Shown: one piece after another, positions 1-8,277 of the stretch | How positions within the stretch are numbered: position 1 is the first letter of the stretch | How the letters are laid out: each line of letters opens with the position of its first letter | Assembly (NCBI GenBank): GCA_964624465.1 | Contig: CAZUZD010000069.1 | Span: 1 to 22,859 of the forward strand | Origin: CAZUZD01 sp964624465 | Lineage (GTDB): Bacteria > Planctomycetota > Planctomycetia > Isosphaerales > Isosphaeraceae | Direction of reading: 5' to 3' | DNA length: 22,859 bases | Notes under the pieces: model-generated | The model's database searches: none | Seen by the model: the letters and a program-made list of their open reading frames with translations, nothing else | What the model was told of the DNA's origin: nothing | Made by a program: the position numbers and the translations under genes

Positions 1-896
1 GCGAAGTAGATCCACTCGAAGAAGCAGTGCGCGGTGCGTGGGGTGGGGGCGAATCGCTCGATGCGGATGCCTTGCTCGCCGACGATCGCCAGGGTGCCCG
101 GGTCGAGCGAGCGCACGTCCCGGAAGCCCAGGTTCGTCAGCGGCACGCTCTCGCTGGCCGCGGCGAACAGCGGCCCCGGCCGCGTCCGGGTCTGGCCGTC
201 GGTATCGACGTACTCCTCGACATCCTGCGCGATGCAGAGCGGCCGCAGCCCGAGCGGGTCGCGGGCCACGACGAGCTCCCCCTTGGCGGTCAGCAGGGCG
301 ATGGTGTACGAGCCGTCGAAGCGTTCGGCGAGGTTCCGGAAGACGCTCACCCAGTCGGTCTGCGGCCCCTGATGCTGCAGCTCGTAGCTGATCGAGTGCA
401 TGATCATCTCGGTGTCCGTATCCCGCTTCAGGTGGTAGTCACCCTGCCGGAGCAGGTCGGCCTTGAGCGCGGGATAGTTGGCGAGCTGACCATTGAAGGC
501 GAAGGCGAACCACTTGGCCTTGCGGCCGTGGGCCCGCTCGAATGGCTGGGCGTAGCTGCGCTCGTCGGGGCCGCAGGTGGCGTAGCGGACGTGGCCGATG
601 GCCGCCTGGCCGTCGTGCCGCTTCATCAGCGACTCGAACTTGGCCCGGTGGTTGAGCCGGAACGCCTCGACGACGGTGCCCAGCTCCTTGTGGGTCTCGA
701 GGATCGCCTGGCGGCTGGGCTTGAAGCTGGTCATGCCGGCGGCGAGCTGGCCACGGTTCTGCATGTCCAGCAGCATGCGGGGGATCAGCCGGGCGATGCT
801 GTCGAGGTCGCCCTTGATCGGGGCGAGGGGCGAGACGGGCCGGCCTGGGGCGTGGTAGACCGCAGCCACACCGCATTCGTGATGGATATCGTCCAT
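1..896 (-). CDS. purF: Amidophosphoribosyltransferase, 3'-truncated by window edge
   Basis: PurF makes 5-phosphoribosylamine from PRPP and glutamine, the first committed step of purine synthesis in the cytoplasm. About 298 residues are visible. The protein opens with a 7-residue leader and then Cys8 in an ECGV context, the usual position of the N-terminal nucleophile that is exposed by propeptide cleavage. A RGQLAAG segment and GHVRYATCG follow, both typical of the Ntn-type class II glutaminase domain. The last visible part (SERF-like region, then FFEWIYFA) matches the end of the glutaminase half just before the phosphoribosyltransferase domain, which lies beyond base 1. The ATG at 896 gives the expected short propeptide. 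GlmS and asparagine synthase share the fold, but the leader before Cys and the ...WIYFA ending favour PurF. It diverges from proB, with a candidate promoter at 1047-1075. Confidence 0.9.
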   Translation of the reverse strand, partial: MDDIHHECGVAAVYHAPGRPVSPLAPIKGDLDSIARLIPRMLLDMQNRGQLAAGMTSFKPSRQAILETHKELGTVVEAFRLNHRAKFESLMKRHDGQAAIGHVRYATCGPDERSYAQPFERAHGRKAKWFAFAFNGQLANYPALKADLLRQGDYHLKRDTDTEMIMHSISYELQHQGPQTDWVSVFRNLAERFDGSYTIALLTAKGELVVARDPLGLRPLCIAQDVEEYVDTDGQTRTRPGPLFAAASESVPLTNLGFRDVRSLDPGTLAIVGEQGIRIERFAPTPRTAHCFFEWIYF

Positions 897-1240
897 GGGA
901 AGCGGGGTCCTGGCCTGACGCCGGCACCCGGGCCCGCATCGTCGCGGTCCGGGCTCGGGCGGAGAGGTGGAATTCGGTGGGACGCCGCGCAGTCGGCCCT
1001 GGCCCGGGCCAGGCGATCGGTTCGCCTAGGCTTCGAGCGAGTCGTCATTATAATGTCGACCGATGGAGCGGACAACCTTCAGAGCCGCCCCCCGGCCGCC
1101 TCGGAGTTGGCGGTGGCCTCGGAGCCTTGAAGCAAAACTCCGCTCCTGGTCAAGATTTAGGCCCGCCAGCCCGACCCCGAGGGTCGCGGTCCGGCAGGCC
1201 CCTCTCCCCTGACCGCCTCCCCCTTCGAACGGAGTCGTCG
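897..1240. other. Divergent purF/proB intergenic region
   Basis: This 344-bp stretch separates two divergent biosynthetic genes. I see no convincing gene in it; open frames through it are the stop-poor frames expected at high GC. It contains a short AT-rich island at about 1045-1054, with a TATAAT box readable on both strands. The rest is GC-rich without obvious repeats. A GGAG ribosome binding site for proB sits at 1231-1234. Confidence 0.6.
1047..1075 (-). promoter_or_regulatory. Candidate sigma-70-type promoter for purF
   Basis: On the minus strand TTGTCC (1075-1070) and a perfect TATAAT (1052-1047) are separated by exactly 17 bp. The predicted start near 1040 leaves a leader of about 145 nt before purF. 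The core ATTATAAT is palindromic, so a second TATAAT reads on the plus strand at 1049-1054 toward proB, but I see no good -35 for it. Confidence 0.5.
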
Positions 1241-2377
1241 ATGCCGGGTGATCTGGTCCGCGATGAAGTGATGCACTCGGCCCGTACCTGGGTCGTGAAG
1301 GTGGGGACCAGCGTCCTGGCGGCCCCGGATGGGACTCTCGATCACGACCGGATCGGCCACCTGGCCGAGCAGATCAGCGCCGTGGCCGCCACCGGCCGGC
1401 GGGTGGCCCTGGTCAGTTCGGGGGCCGTGGGTGCGGGCATTGGCCAGCTCGGCCTGCCGGGCCGTCCGACCGACCTGTCCCACATCCAGGCGGCCGCCGC
1501 CGTGGGCCAGGCGTACCTGATCCGCGCCTACGACGATCAGTTCCGCAAGCATGGCCGCCATGCCGCCCAGCTCCTGCTGACGCACGAGGACTTCGACAGC
1601 CGCCCGCGATACCTGAACATGCGGAACACGCTGTCGGCACTCTTCGACTTCGACGCCGTGCCGATCATCAACGAGAACGACACGATCAGCGTCGACGAGA
1701 TCAAGTTCGGCGACAACGATCGCCTGGCGGCCATGGTCGCCAACCTGCTCCAGGCCGAGCTGCTGGTGATCCTGAGCGTGGTCGACGGCCTCTGCCGCTC
1801 GGACCCGGGGCAGGCGGGGCTCGGCGAGGTGATCCCGCTCGTGCCACGGCTCGATGACAGCGTGGTGGGACTGGCCGGCGACAGCCGCAGCTCGCTGGGG
1901 ACTGGCGGCATGCGCAGCAAGCTCATGGCGGCCCGTCAGGTCACGCATGCCGGGGGTTCGGTGATCATCGCCGGCGGTCGCAAGGAGCGGCCGCTCACGC
2001 GAATCCTGGCGGGCGAGCCGGTCGGGACCCTGTTCCTGGCCGGCGGCCAGTCGCAGGGGGCCCGCAAGCGCTGGATCGGCCTGACGGCCCGACCGCGCGG
2101 CCAGTTCGTCGTCGACGCTGGTGCCAAGCAGGCGCTCCAGTCGGGCGCCCGCAGCCTGCTGGCCATCGGCATCGTGGACGTCGTGGGCGAGTTCGGCAAG
2201 GGGGACGTCGTGGGCATCCAGGACCAGGAGGGCCATGAGTTCGCCCGAGGGCTCACGAACTACTCGACCCCGGAGGCCTTGCGGATTCGTGGCCTGCGCA
2301 CCGAGCAGGTGCGCGAGCTGGCCGGCACGGTCTACGACGAGGTCGTCCATCGGGACAACCTGGTCCTCACCGGCTGA
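1241..2377 (+). CDS. proB: Glutamate 5-kinase
   Basis: ProB phosphorylates the gamma-carboxylate of glutamate with ATP, the first step of proline synthesis in the cytoplasm. The 378-aa protein has the amino-acid-kinase fold at about residues 15-265: VVKVGTS (18-24), SSGAVGAG (59-66), INENDT (143-148), GDNDRL (157-162) and GTGGMRSK (220-227). The ARKRWIG segment (274-280) leads into a C-terminal PUA domain at about 287-362, as in the long form of the enzyme. The frame stays open far upstream, but the ATG at 1241 has GGAG six bases before it and gives the family's usual length; an internal ATG at codon 11 is a weaker alternative. No proA is adjacent. The TGA stop directly abuts the stop codon of the convergent gene. 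Confidence 0.95.
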   Translation: MPGDLVRDEVMHSARTWVVKVGTSVLAAPDGTLDHDRIGHLAEQISAVAATGRRVALVSSGAVGAGIGQLGLPGRPTDLSHIQAAAAVGQAYLIRAYDDQFRKHGRHAAQLLLTHEDFDSRPRYLNMRNTLSALFDFDAVPIINENDTISVDEIKFGDNDRLAAMVANLLQAELLVILSVVDGLCRSDPGQAGLGEVIPLVPRLDDSVVGLAGDSRSSLGTGGMRSKLMAARQVTHAGGSVIIAGGRKERPLTRILAGEPVGTLFLAGGQSQGARKRWIGLTARPRGQFVVDAGAKQALQSGARSLLAIGIVDVVGEFGKGDVVGIQDQEGHEFARGLTNYSTPEALRIRGLRTEQVRELAGTVYDEVVHRDNLVLTG

Positions 2378-3751
2378 TCAACGGCCGGGCCGGAGCGGGA
2401 TCTCGGTCAGCTCGAAGCTCAGGTCGGCCTGCTCCCGGATCACGCCGTGGTAGCGGAGCCGGACGGGGGCCTGGGCCTCGGTCGGGAACTCAATCGAAAC
2501 CAGGAAGCCCTCGGGGGTCATGCGGGCGGTGCGGCCAATCGCGGGGTTGAGCCGCTCGCCCTGCGCATCGATCAACTCGATGCTGCTCCACATCCGATCG
2601 AAGAGCGACGGGTCGAACTGCATCCGGCGCTGGCCGCCCATGCGCATGCCGGGACCGAACCGCTCGCGCCAGTCCTCGGGCTGAAGGGTCATGTCCAGCC
2701 GCCAGGTGTCCCGACCGGGCACGCGGGCCAGGTTCTGCACGATCAGGAACCCGTCACCGCACCAGACGGCACCCCGGGTGGCGGCGGCATCCCCGGTCAG
2801 CGGCAGTTCGATGGGCTCCGACTTCCGCCCCTCGATCTGCACCGGCACGCGTACCCGCAGGCGCTGGATGACCCTGGCGTCGGCCTCCGGCCGATTCAGG
2901 CTGAGCGTGAGCGGCAGGAATGGCGACGAGGTGCCGCTGGCCTCGAGCATGGCCTGCGGCCGGTCGGAACCGCCGGGACCAATCAGGTCGTTCCCGCGGT
3001 CGTCCCGAGCTTCGAGCACCTGCACGACCCCCGCCGGTCGGATTCGCAGGCGAGGCTCGGAGGACAGTTCCAGCCTGAGGTCGAACTCCTCAGGCTCCTC
3101 GGCTCGGTTCAGCCGCTTCGGGGCCGCCCGGTCGAGCCGCAGGACCTCGGGCTCGGGGCGGAGCGGGGCGGTGCGTTTGACCGCGAGCCGGAACGGCCCG
3201 GCGTTCGTGTGAATACCCGGAGGCACCGCGGCCCGGCCGAGTCGCATCGCCTGCACCGGAGTAGGGGCGCCGAACCGAGGCGCCTCCCGGGGGTTCCACT
3301 CCGGCTCCAGGCCCGCGCGATCGACAGCGTCCCAGAACGTGGGCTCGACCTCGGCGTCCGGCTGGGCCTCGACCAGGATCGATCGCGTCGCGTCGCCCCC
3401 CCGCGCGGGCTCGAGGTCGAAGCCGGTGCGGTCGGCGAACTGGCGGACCAGCAGGCCCAGTGATCGCTCGCCCGGGTCGAGCGGCAGGCGGGTCGGGAGG
3501 GTCAGCATCCGGCGATCGATGGAGTCCAGCAGCCAGGCGGCACGGGCCTGGACCTCGGCGTCCCCATCGACCCGCGCAGACTTCAGCGCCCGGACCGCGT
3601 CGCGACCCAGGTCGAGCAGGGCGGTGGTGGCCTCCTCGCGCTCGACGAACCGGGGCGAGCCCAGTCGCCGGACGAGGGTCTCGGGATCGGGGCGATCGGA
3701 CGCGCCGCAGAGCAGGCCGAGCGTCAGACAGGCGAGCGGGGCCGGCCACAT
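2378..3751 (-). CDS. Exported HEAT-like/STN-like protein, paralogue A
   Basis: I do not recognise a named family for this 457-aa protein. It starts with a short hydrophobic signal-like segment (residues 1-17). A helical HEAT-like unit follows (about 23-80), with the pattern LVRRLGSPRFVEREEA..AL..LG..AV..L and a second helix pair. Residues 92-152 resemble a small STN-like alpha/beta domain of the kind found in secretin and TonB-dependent receptor N-termini. The remainder is beta-rich with no visible catalytic motif. It aligns along its whole length with the protein encoded just upstream at 3835-5226: GSxR-x-x-ERE, an AGPFR-like strand, VLEA-DD-G, IQRL-x-V, and the same -LTEIPL- type C-terminus. 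The start has AGGAGG at 3762-3767. The 83-bp gap to the paralogue suggests co-transcription. Function unknown; a cell-envelope role is inferred from the signal segment only. Confidence 0.8.
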   Translation of the reverse strand: MWPAPLACLTLGLLCGASDRPDPETLVRRLGSPRFVEREEATTALLDLGRDAVRALKSARVDGDAEVQARAAWLLDSIDRRMLTLPTRLPLDPGERSLGLLVRQFADRTGFDLEPARGGDATRSILVEAQPDAEVEPTFWDAVDRAGLEPEWNPREAPRFGAPTPVQAMRLGRAAVPPGIHTNAGPFRLAVKRTAPLRPEPEVLRLDRAAPKRLNRAEEPEEFDLRLELSSEPRLRIRPAGVVQVLEARDDRGNDLIGPGGSDRPQAMLEASGTSSPFLPLTLSLNRPEADARVIQRLRVRVPVQIEGRKSEPIELPLTGDAAATRGAVWCGDGFLIVQNLARVPGRDTWRLDMTLQPEDWRERFGPGMRMGGQRRMQFDPSLFDRMWSSIELIDAQGERLNPAIGRTARMTPEGFLVSIEFPTEAQAPVRLRYHGVIREQADLSFELTEIPLRPGR

Positions 3752-3834
3752 CGGTCGCGATCCTCCTGGGCCGATCGTCGGTGGGTGGGCGGCCCCCCCT
3801 GCCGGTCCGATCTCGGGGGCGGGGCAGGGACGGG

Positions 3835-5226
3835 TCAGGGCATCGGGATGTCGCGGAGCTCGAACGTCACGTCGGTCGTCGCGCGGGAGAGGTCGTAGTA
3901 GCGGATCGCCGTGGGAGGGCCCAGGTTCTCGTTGTTCATGACCCGCACGGTCATTCGCATGCCATCGTTGCCCGGCTGAGGCTGGATCGCGAACCAGTTC
4001 TGGAGCGGACGCCCCTCCTGGTTGACCAGTTCAACCTGGCTCTGAGGGTTGCCAGGGTTGTGGCGGAAGAGCATGAATTCGGGGCCGAAACCCACCCGCG
4101 CCGACGGCTCGGCCTCGCCCTTGTTCTTGACCGTCAGGTCGATCAGGCTGAACCCCTGGCCGGGCTCCTGCTTCACGCCGTGCACCGTGATCGCGATGCT
4201 GGCGTTCTCGATGGTCTTGTCCTTCTCGGCCAGCGGCACGATCAGCGGGTCGGGCTTGCGGGCAATCACCGCCACCGGCATCGTGCCCTTGAGCCGCTGG
4301 ATCACCGTGCCGGGCCGCTTGGGCATGGCCAGCGGCAGCTGTGCGGCGATCAGGCTGCTGCCGGCATTCGCCAGGCCCTGAAACCCGTTCGGGACCGCTG
4401 GGCTCTGCGGCCCGCCCGGGAGCAGCAGCGACTGACCCAGGTCGTCGACGGCCTCGAGGAGCTTCACCGGCCCCTCCTGCGCCAGGGTCATGCGCGGCTC
4501 GGCCTGGACCTGAAGGCCGATCAGGAAACTCTCGCTCACCAGCCCCGCCACCGGGTTGGCGCCCGCAGGGCGGGCCGCCGGCTGTCCCGGGAGCGTGATC
4601 GCAACGTTCGGGTGCAGGAAGCTGCGACCCTTGTGGAATTCGAGGCTCGTGACCACCACCCGGAACGGGCCGCTCACAATCGCAGGCCCCGCCGGACCCT
4701 GGGCGGGTGCCAGCTCGGCCGCCAGGGGACGCTGGCCAGGGACCTGGGGGCCCATCATGGCGTTCACGGGGGTCACCCGGAGCTGCCCGGCCCGGCACAG
4801 GTCGTGGATCGCCTCCCAGAGCGGGACGCGGTCGGCCCGCACGAGCGTGATCCGGCGCTCGGTCCAGCCCGGCGAGGCGTCCGGTTGCAGGGAGATCAGG
4901 GAGCCCGACTGCTGGGTCAGGTCGCCAGCGACCTCGGCGATCGTCCGGTCGCGGTAATTCAGCTGGATCAGGGTCGGCTGGATCAGCAGCGCGGCCTCGA
5001 TCTCCTCGACCAGTTCGGTCGAGCGGCTCCGGATCTCCGGGTCGGCCGAGGTCCGGGCGGGGCGCAGCGCGTCGAGCGCCTCCCGGCCCAGCGCCCGCAG
5101 CGCGGACCCGGCGGCCTCGCGCTCGGCATAGCGAACCGAGCCGAGCTGCTGGACCAGGGCGGCCGGTTCCTGGTCCGACGCCGTCCAGATCCAACCCAGC
5201 AATGCCAGCAGAGCGACGGACATCAT
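3835..5226 (-). CDS. Exported HEAT-like/STN-like protein, paralogue B
   Basis: This 463-aa protein is a diverged tandem copy of the one at 2378-3751. It has a signal-like N-terminus (MMSVALLALLGWIW), a HEAT-like helical unit at about 20-78 (LVQQLGSVRYAEREAAGSAL...) and an STN-like segment at about 87-152 (LNYRDRTIAEVAGDLTQQSG ... VPLWEAIHDLCRAG). The C-terminal two thirds are beta-rich and contain ITVHGVKQEPGQGFSLIDLTVKNKGE, which reads like an immunoglobulin-type strand set. No enzyme motif is visible. Two adjacent ATGs (5226, 5223) are possible starts; GAGG lies five bases upstream. A TATGAT box at 5323-5328 lies in the 166-bp gap after comM, so this gene may begin its own transcript with paralogue A following. 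The function is unknown, and I would not name it beyond its domain layout. Confidence 0.8.
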   Translation of the reverse strand: MMSVALLALLGWIWTASDQEPAALVQQLGSVRYAEREAAGSALRALGREALDALRPARTSADPEIRSRSTELVEEIEAALLIQPTLIQLNYRDRTIAEVAGDLTQQSGSLISLQPDASPGWTERRITLVRADRVPLWEAIHDLCRAGQLRVTPVNAMMGPQVPGQRPLAAELAPAQGPAGPAIVSGPFRVVVTSLEFHKGRSFLHPNVAITLPGQPAARPAGANPVAGLVSESFLIGLQVQAEPRMTLAQEGPVKLLEAVDDLGQSLLLPGGPQSPAVPNGFQGLANAGSSLIAAQLPLAMPKRPGTVIQRLKGTMPVAVIARKPDPLIVPLAEKDKTIENASIAITVHGVKQEPGQGFSLIDLTVKNKGEAEPSARVGFGPEFMLFRHNPGNPQSQVELVNQEGRPLQNWFAIQPQPGNDGMRMTVRVMNNENLGPPTAIRYYDLSRATTDVTFELRDIPMP

Positions 5227-5322
5227 CAGAGCCTCGGCGTGGCCTCGGATCGACCCCGGGCGGGCCGGACGGCGGTGGGCGGGGCGTCTGGGGCACCCGC
5301 CGGCGGGCCGGCCGGAATCTCT

Positions 5323-5328
5323 ATCATA
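5323..5328 (-). promoter_or_regulatory. Candidate -10 element upstream of the paralogue pair
   Basis: TATGAT reads on the minus strand as gcTATGATAga in otherwise GC-rich DNA between comM and the paralogue pair. A start near 5316 would give a leader of about 90 nt. No good -35 hexamer is present at 16-18 bp, so the call rests on the -10 and its position. Confidence 0.35.
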
Positions 5329-5392
5329 GCGAGCCGACCGGCTCCGGCCACTAGCTGGGCCAATTCGCCGGCGCCGATCCGGGTGCCGTTGT

Positions 5393-6928
5393 TCACACCC
5401 ACACGCTCCGGTCCAGGGACCGGAAGCCGACCGCCTCGGCGATCTGGTGTGGCTGGATCTCGGCGGTGCCCTCCAGGTCGGCGATCGTGCGGGCGACGCG
5501 GAGGATCTTGTCGTGAGCCCTGGCGGAGAGGCCCAGCTCCTCCATCGCCCCCTTCAGGAGGCTGGCGGCCTCGGGCTTCAGCGGGCAGAACTTGCGGATC
5601 TGGCGCGGGGTCATCCGGCCGTTGACCTGCGGGCCCCGGGGGCCGAAGCGGCGCGACTGGCACTCGCGGGCCCGGAGCACGTCGCGGATCAGCTCGGCGG
5701 AGGTCGGGCCCGGCGGTGCCTCGGCCAGCTGGGTGATCGGCACCGCGGGCACCTCCACGTGCAGGTCGATCCGGTCCAGCAGCGGGCCGCTGATTCTGCC
5801 GAGATACCGTTCGACCTGCGGCGGGGCGCAGTGGCAGGTCCGCCTGGGATCGGTCCGGTACCCGCACGGGCACGGATTCATGGCGGCCACCAGGATGAAG
5901 TCCGCCGGGAAATTCGTGCTCCGCAGCGCCCGGCTGATCGTGACCGAGCCCTCCTCGAGCGGCTGTCGCAGCACCTCCAGCGTCTTGCGGTTGAACTCGG
6001 GCAGCTCGTCCAGGAACAGCACCCCCTTGTGCGCCAGCGAGATCTCCCCCGGCTGCGGGATGCTGCCGCCGCCGACGAGGCCGGCGTCGCTGACCGAGTG
6101 GTGCGGCGATCGGAACGGCCGCACGGCCATGAGCGTCTGGCCCGGCCGGAGCAGGCCCATCACGCTGTAGATCCGGGTCGTCTCCAGGCTCTCGGCCGGG
6201 CTCAGGGGGGGCATGATCGTCGGCAGCCGTCGGGCGAGGAGCGTCTTGCCGGTGCCGGGCGGGCCGATCATGAGCACGTTGTGGCCGCCGCTGGCGGCGA
6301 TCACCAGCGCCCGCTTGGCGTAGTCCTGCCCCTTCACGTCGGAGAAGTCCTCCTCCGAGTGGCACTGGAGCTGGAAGACCTCCTCAAGCGCGACGGTGGT
6401 CGCCTCCAGGTCGAGCTGACCGCTGAGGAACCCGACGGCCTCGGTGAGGCTGCCGATCGGGTACACGGCGATACCGTCGACGACCGCGGCCTCGGAGGCG
6501 TTGGCCGTGGGCACGAGCAGGCCGTCGCAGCCCTCGGCCACCGCGGCCAGCGCCATGGCCAGGGCGCCCTTGATCGGCCGGGTCTCGCCGGTCAGGGCCA
6601 GCTCGCCCACGACCGCAAATCGGCCGGGACGCTCGAGGTGCACCTGCCCGCTGCCGGCCAGCGAGCCCAGGGCAATGGGGAGGTCGAACCCGCCGGCGTC
6701 CTTGCGGACGTCGGCGGGCGCCAGGTTGATGACCACCCGGTCCTGCGGCCGGCGGAACCCCGAGTTGACCAGGGCCCGCTCGACCCGGTGCGTGCTCTCC
6801 TTGACCGCCGCCTCGGCCAGCCCCACCAGGACCGTCTTCGGGACACCGGCGGCCGAGACGTCCACCTCCACGACGACCGGCGTCGCCTCGATGCCCATCA
6901 GCGTGTACGACGAGAGCTTGGCCAGCAT
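5393..6928 (-). CDS. comM: YifB/ComM-type Mg-chelatase-like AAA+ ATPase
   Basis: Members of this family are hexameric helicases; in naturally competent gamma-proteobacteria ComM promotes branch migration when incoming DNA is integrated. The 511-aa length and domain order are typical. An N-terminal Lon-like fold covers about 1-170 (TPVVVEVDVS..G.P....VGL, VINLAPAD.RK.G..FDLPIAL). The AAA+ core has Walker A GPPGTGKT (222-229), Walker B VLFLDE (303-308), and the family signature HHSVSDAGLVGGG (276-288). An NPCPCG segment (351-356) with CHC (365-367) forms a four-Cys cluster that probably binds zinc. The C-terminal lid region ends about 500. The ATG at 6928 has GGAG about eight bases upstream. 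It lies 60 bp downstream of the dioxygenase gene on the same strand. No competence genes are nearby, so a role in uptake is unproven here. Confidence 0.93.
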   Translation of the reverse strand: MLAKLSSYTLMGIEATPVVVEVDVSAAGVPKTVLVGLAEAAVKESTHRVERALVNSGFRRPQDRVVINLAPADVRKDAGGFDLPIALGSLAGSGQVHLERPGRFAVVGELALTGETRPIKGALAMALAAVAEGCDGLLVPTANASEAAVVDGIAVYPIGSLTEAVGFLSGQLDLEATTVALEEVFQLQCHSEEDFSDVKGQDYAKRALVIAASGGHNVLMIGPPGTGKTLLARRLPTIMPPLSPAESLETTRIYSVMGLLRPGQTLMAVRPFRSPHHSVSDAGLVGGGSIPQPGEISLAHKGVLFLDELPEFNRKTLEVLRQPLEEGSVTISRALRSTNFPADFILVAAMNPCPCGYRTDPRRTCHCAPPQVERYLGRISGPLLDRIDLHVEVPAVPITQLAEAPPGPTSAELIRDVLRARECQSRRFGPRGPQVNGRMTPRQIRKFCPLKPEAASLLKGAMEELGLSARAHDKILRVARTIADLEGTAEIQPHQIAEAVGFRSLDRSVWV

Positions 6929-6945
6929 GGAGGGCTCCGGGGCAC

Positions 6946-6978
6946 GGGGGCGGGGCGGCCGGGCCGGGGTCCGCCCCC
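6946..6978 (-). terminator. GC hairpin between dioxygenase gene and comM
   Basis: GGGGGCGG (6946-6953) pairs with CCGCCCCC (6971-6978), an 8-bp perfect stem with a 17-nt loop, just after the dioxygenase stop on the minus strand. No U-tract follows, so it may only attenuate read-through into comM, or be a chance pairing in GC-rich DNA. Confidence 0.25.
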
Positions 6979-6988
6979 ACGCCTCGGA

Positions 6989-7885
6989 TCAACCGCCCAT
7001 CGGAAGGCGGCTCGGGTCGAGCAGCAGCGGGAAGAACCGCCCGCTCATCGCCTGGCCGCGCGGGATGGCCGGCACCCCCTGGAGCACCGGCTCGTCCGAG
7101 TCGGACAGGGTGCCATCGCGGAAGGTGTTGATCACCACGGCGCGGCGGGGCCGATCGGTGCGGTTAGCGAACGAGCCGTGCACCAGCAGCGGATGATGGA
7201 ACGAGGCGTAGCCCTTCGGGACCTCGATGGCCACCGGGTTCTGCAGCTGGTGCCACTGCTCGTCGTTGAGGACCTCGCGGATGGCGACCATGTCGCCGGC
7301 CAGTCCGGTGATCGGCAGCAGGTCCCAGCGGTGGCTACCCGGCACATACTGGAGGCAACCGTTGTCCTGCTGGCTGTCGTCCAGCGCGATCCAGCAGGTC
7401 AGGTGGTTCATCGGACGGGTGCGGGTCCAGTACGAGTAGTCCTGGTGCCACGCCACCACGCCGCCGTGCCGGGCCGGCTTGCAGAAGAGCTGGTCGTGCC
7501 AGAAGCGCACCGGGCCGTCGAGGAGCTGGCTGGCCGCCACGGTGAAGGCCGGATTCCAGAGCAGGTCATGGAACCCCGGCTTGATCCGCCACGAGCCCAG
7601 GGCATGGAACAGCACCGTGTCCGGGTCGTTCGACTCGTTGGTGTGGTACTCGTACCAGAGTTCGCGACCGGCATGATCGGGGTTGAACCACTCGGCCAGC
7701 TCAGCACGCAGGGCGTCGACCTGATCCTCCTCCAGCAGCTTGATGCCCGAGACGTAGCCGTGCTCGTGGTAATGCGCCACCTGCGCGTCGGTCAGCCGGA
7801 ACTGGTTCCAGGCGGCTCGGTCCGGCGGCAGGTGGAACAGGTCCCCGACCAGCCTGTGTTCGAGGGAAAGGTCTGCGGCTGCCAT
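6989..7885 (-). CDS. Phytanoyl-CoA dioxygenase (PhyH) family protein
   Basis: PhyH-family proteins are Fe(II)/2-oxoglutarate-dependent oxygenases acting on varied substrates; the substrate here cannot be read from sequence. The 298-aa protein has the expected layout: an FRLTDAQVAHYHEHGYV opening (29-45), then HQD (147-149) supplying the first His and the Asp of the iron triad. The distal His is H236 in HPLLVHGS, followed by Arg247/248 in RPRRAVVINTF, placed to bind 2-oxoglutarate. CLQYVPGSH (177-185) is a further family signature. The frame is open 36 codons further upstream, but the ATG at 7885 has GGAG about 12 bases before it and starts a sensible protein. It could be co-transcribed with comM 60 bp downstream. 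The protein has no signal peptide, so it should be cytoplasmic. Planctomycetes encode many such proteins. Confidence 0.88.
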   Translation of the reverse strand: MAAADLSLEHRLVGDLFHLPPDRAAWNQFRLTDAQVAHYHEHGYVSGIKLLEEDQVDALRAELAEWFNPDHAGRELWYEYHTNESNDPDTVLFHALGSWRIKPGFHDLLWNPAFTVAASQLLDGPVRFWHDQLFCKPARHGGVVAWHQDYSYWTRTRPMNHLTCWIALDDSQQDNGCLQYVPGSHRWDLLPITGLAGDMVAIREVLNDEQWHQLQNPVAIEVPKGYASFHHPLLVHGSFANRTDRPRRAVVINTFRDGTLSDSDEPVLQGVPAIPRGQAMSGRFFPLLLDPSRLPMGG

Positions 7886-8277
7886 GGCGAAGGATCTCCA
7901 TCGCTGACTCTGGTCCGATCCTAGCGCACGAACCGATCGCTCGGTGCGGCGTTGCTCGGAATCCCCAACTTTGTCTCGCGCCGGCATCGTCACGCGACCC
8001 CGCGGTCAACACCGGTGCAACCCACCCCATTGTCGGCCATCCGGCCACCATCGGGCCAGTGGCCAAGGACCGCCAGCCGTGCGAGCCGGCGGGTTCGAGC
8101 GGCCCCTGGATTCACGGAACGTTCACCACACCCGTGCCGGCCAGGGTCTGCCTCGTAACCGATGCCACTGAGCCCGGACCCCGACGTCACGGAATGACGG
8201 GCGACCCGACGAGCCAGCCGAGGTGGTCACCGGATCGCCGTCCCGGTGGCCAGGCTCAGTTCCGCGAGTGGCCTCGG
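7886..8277. other. Gene-free region upstream of the dioxygenase gene
   Basis: I see no convincing gene in these 392 bp; plus-strand open frames are Arg/Pro/His-rich and lack a ribosome binding site. A weak TAGGAT (-10-like, minus strand) lies at 7918-7923. Two short inverted repeats are present: CGTCA/TGACG (8185-8199), and CACCGG/CCGGTG (8228-8248), about 30 bp downstream of the zinc-ribbon gene stop. The latter could help terminate that gene but has no U-tract. Confidence 0.4.

Noticed and set aside
27..1130. A 367-codon plus-strand open frame
   Set aside because: It is antisense to purF, whose Ntn-hydrolase motifs are clear, and it continues without motif through the intergenic region.
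5393..6928. comM as evidence for a natural-competence locus
   Set aside because: No other competence or type IV pilus gene is in the window, and this family is widespread in bacteria with no known competence.
3460..7924. Two long plus-strand open frames (721 and 825 codons) opposite the paralogue pair and comM
   Set aside because: They are antisense shadows of recognised genes, rich in Arg, Asp and Gln, with no recognisable motif.
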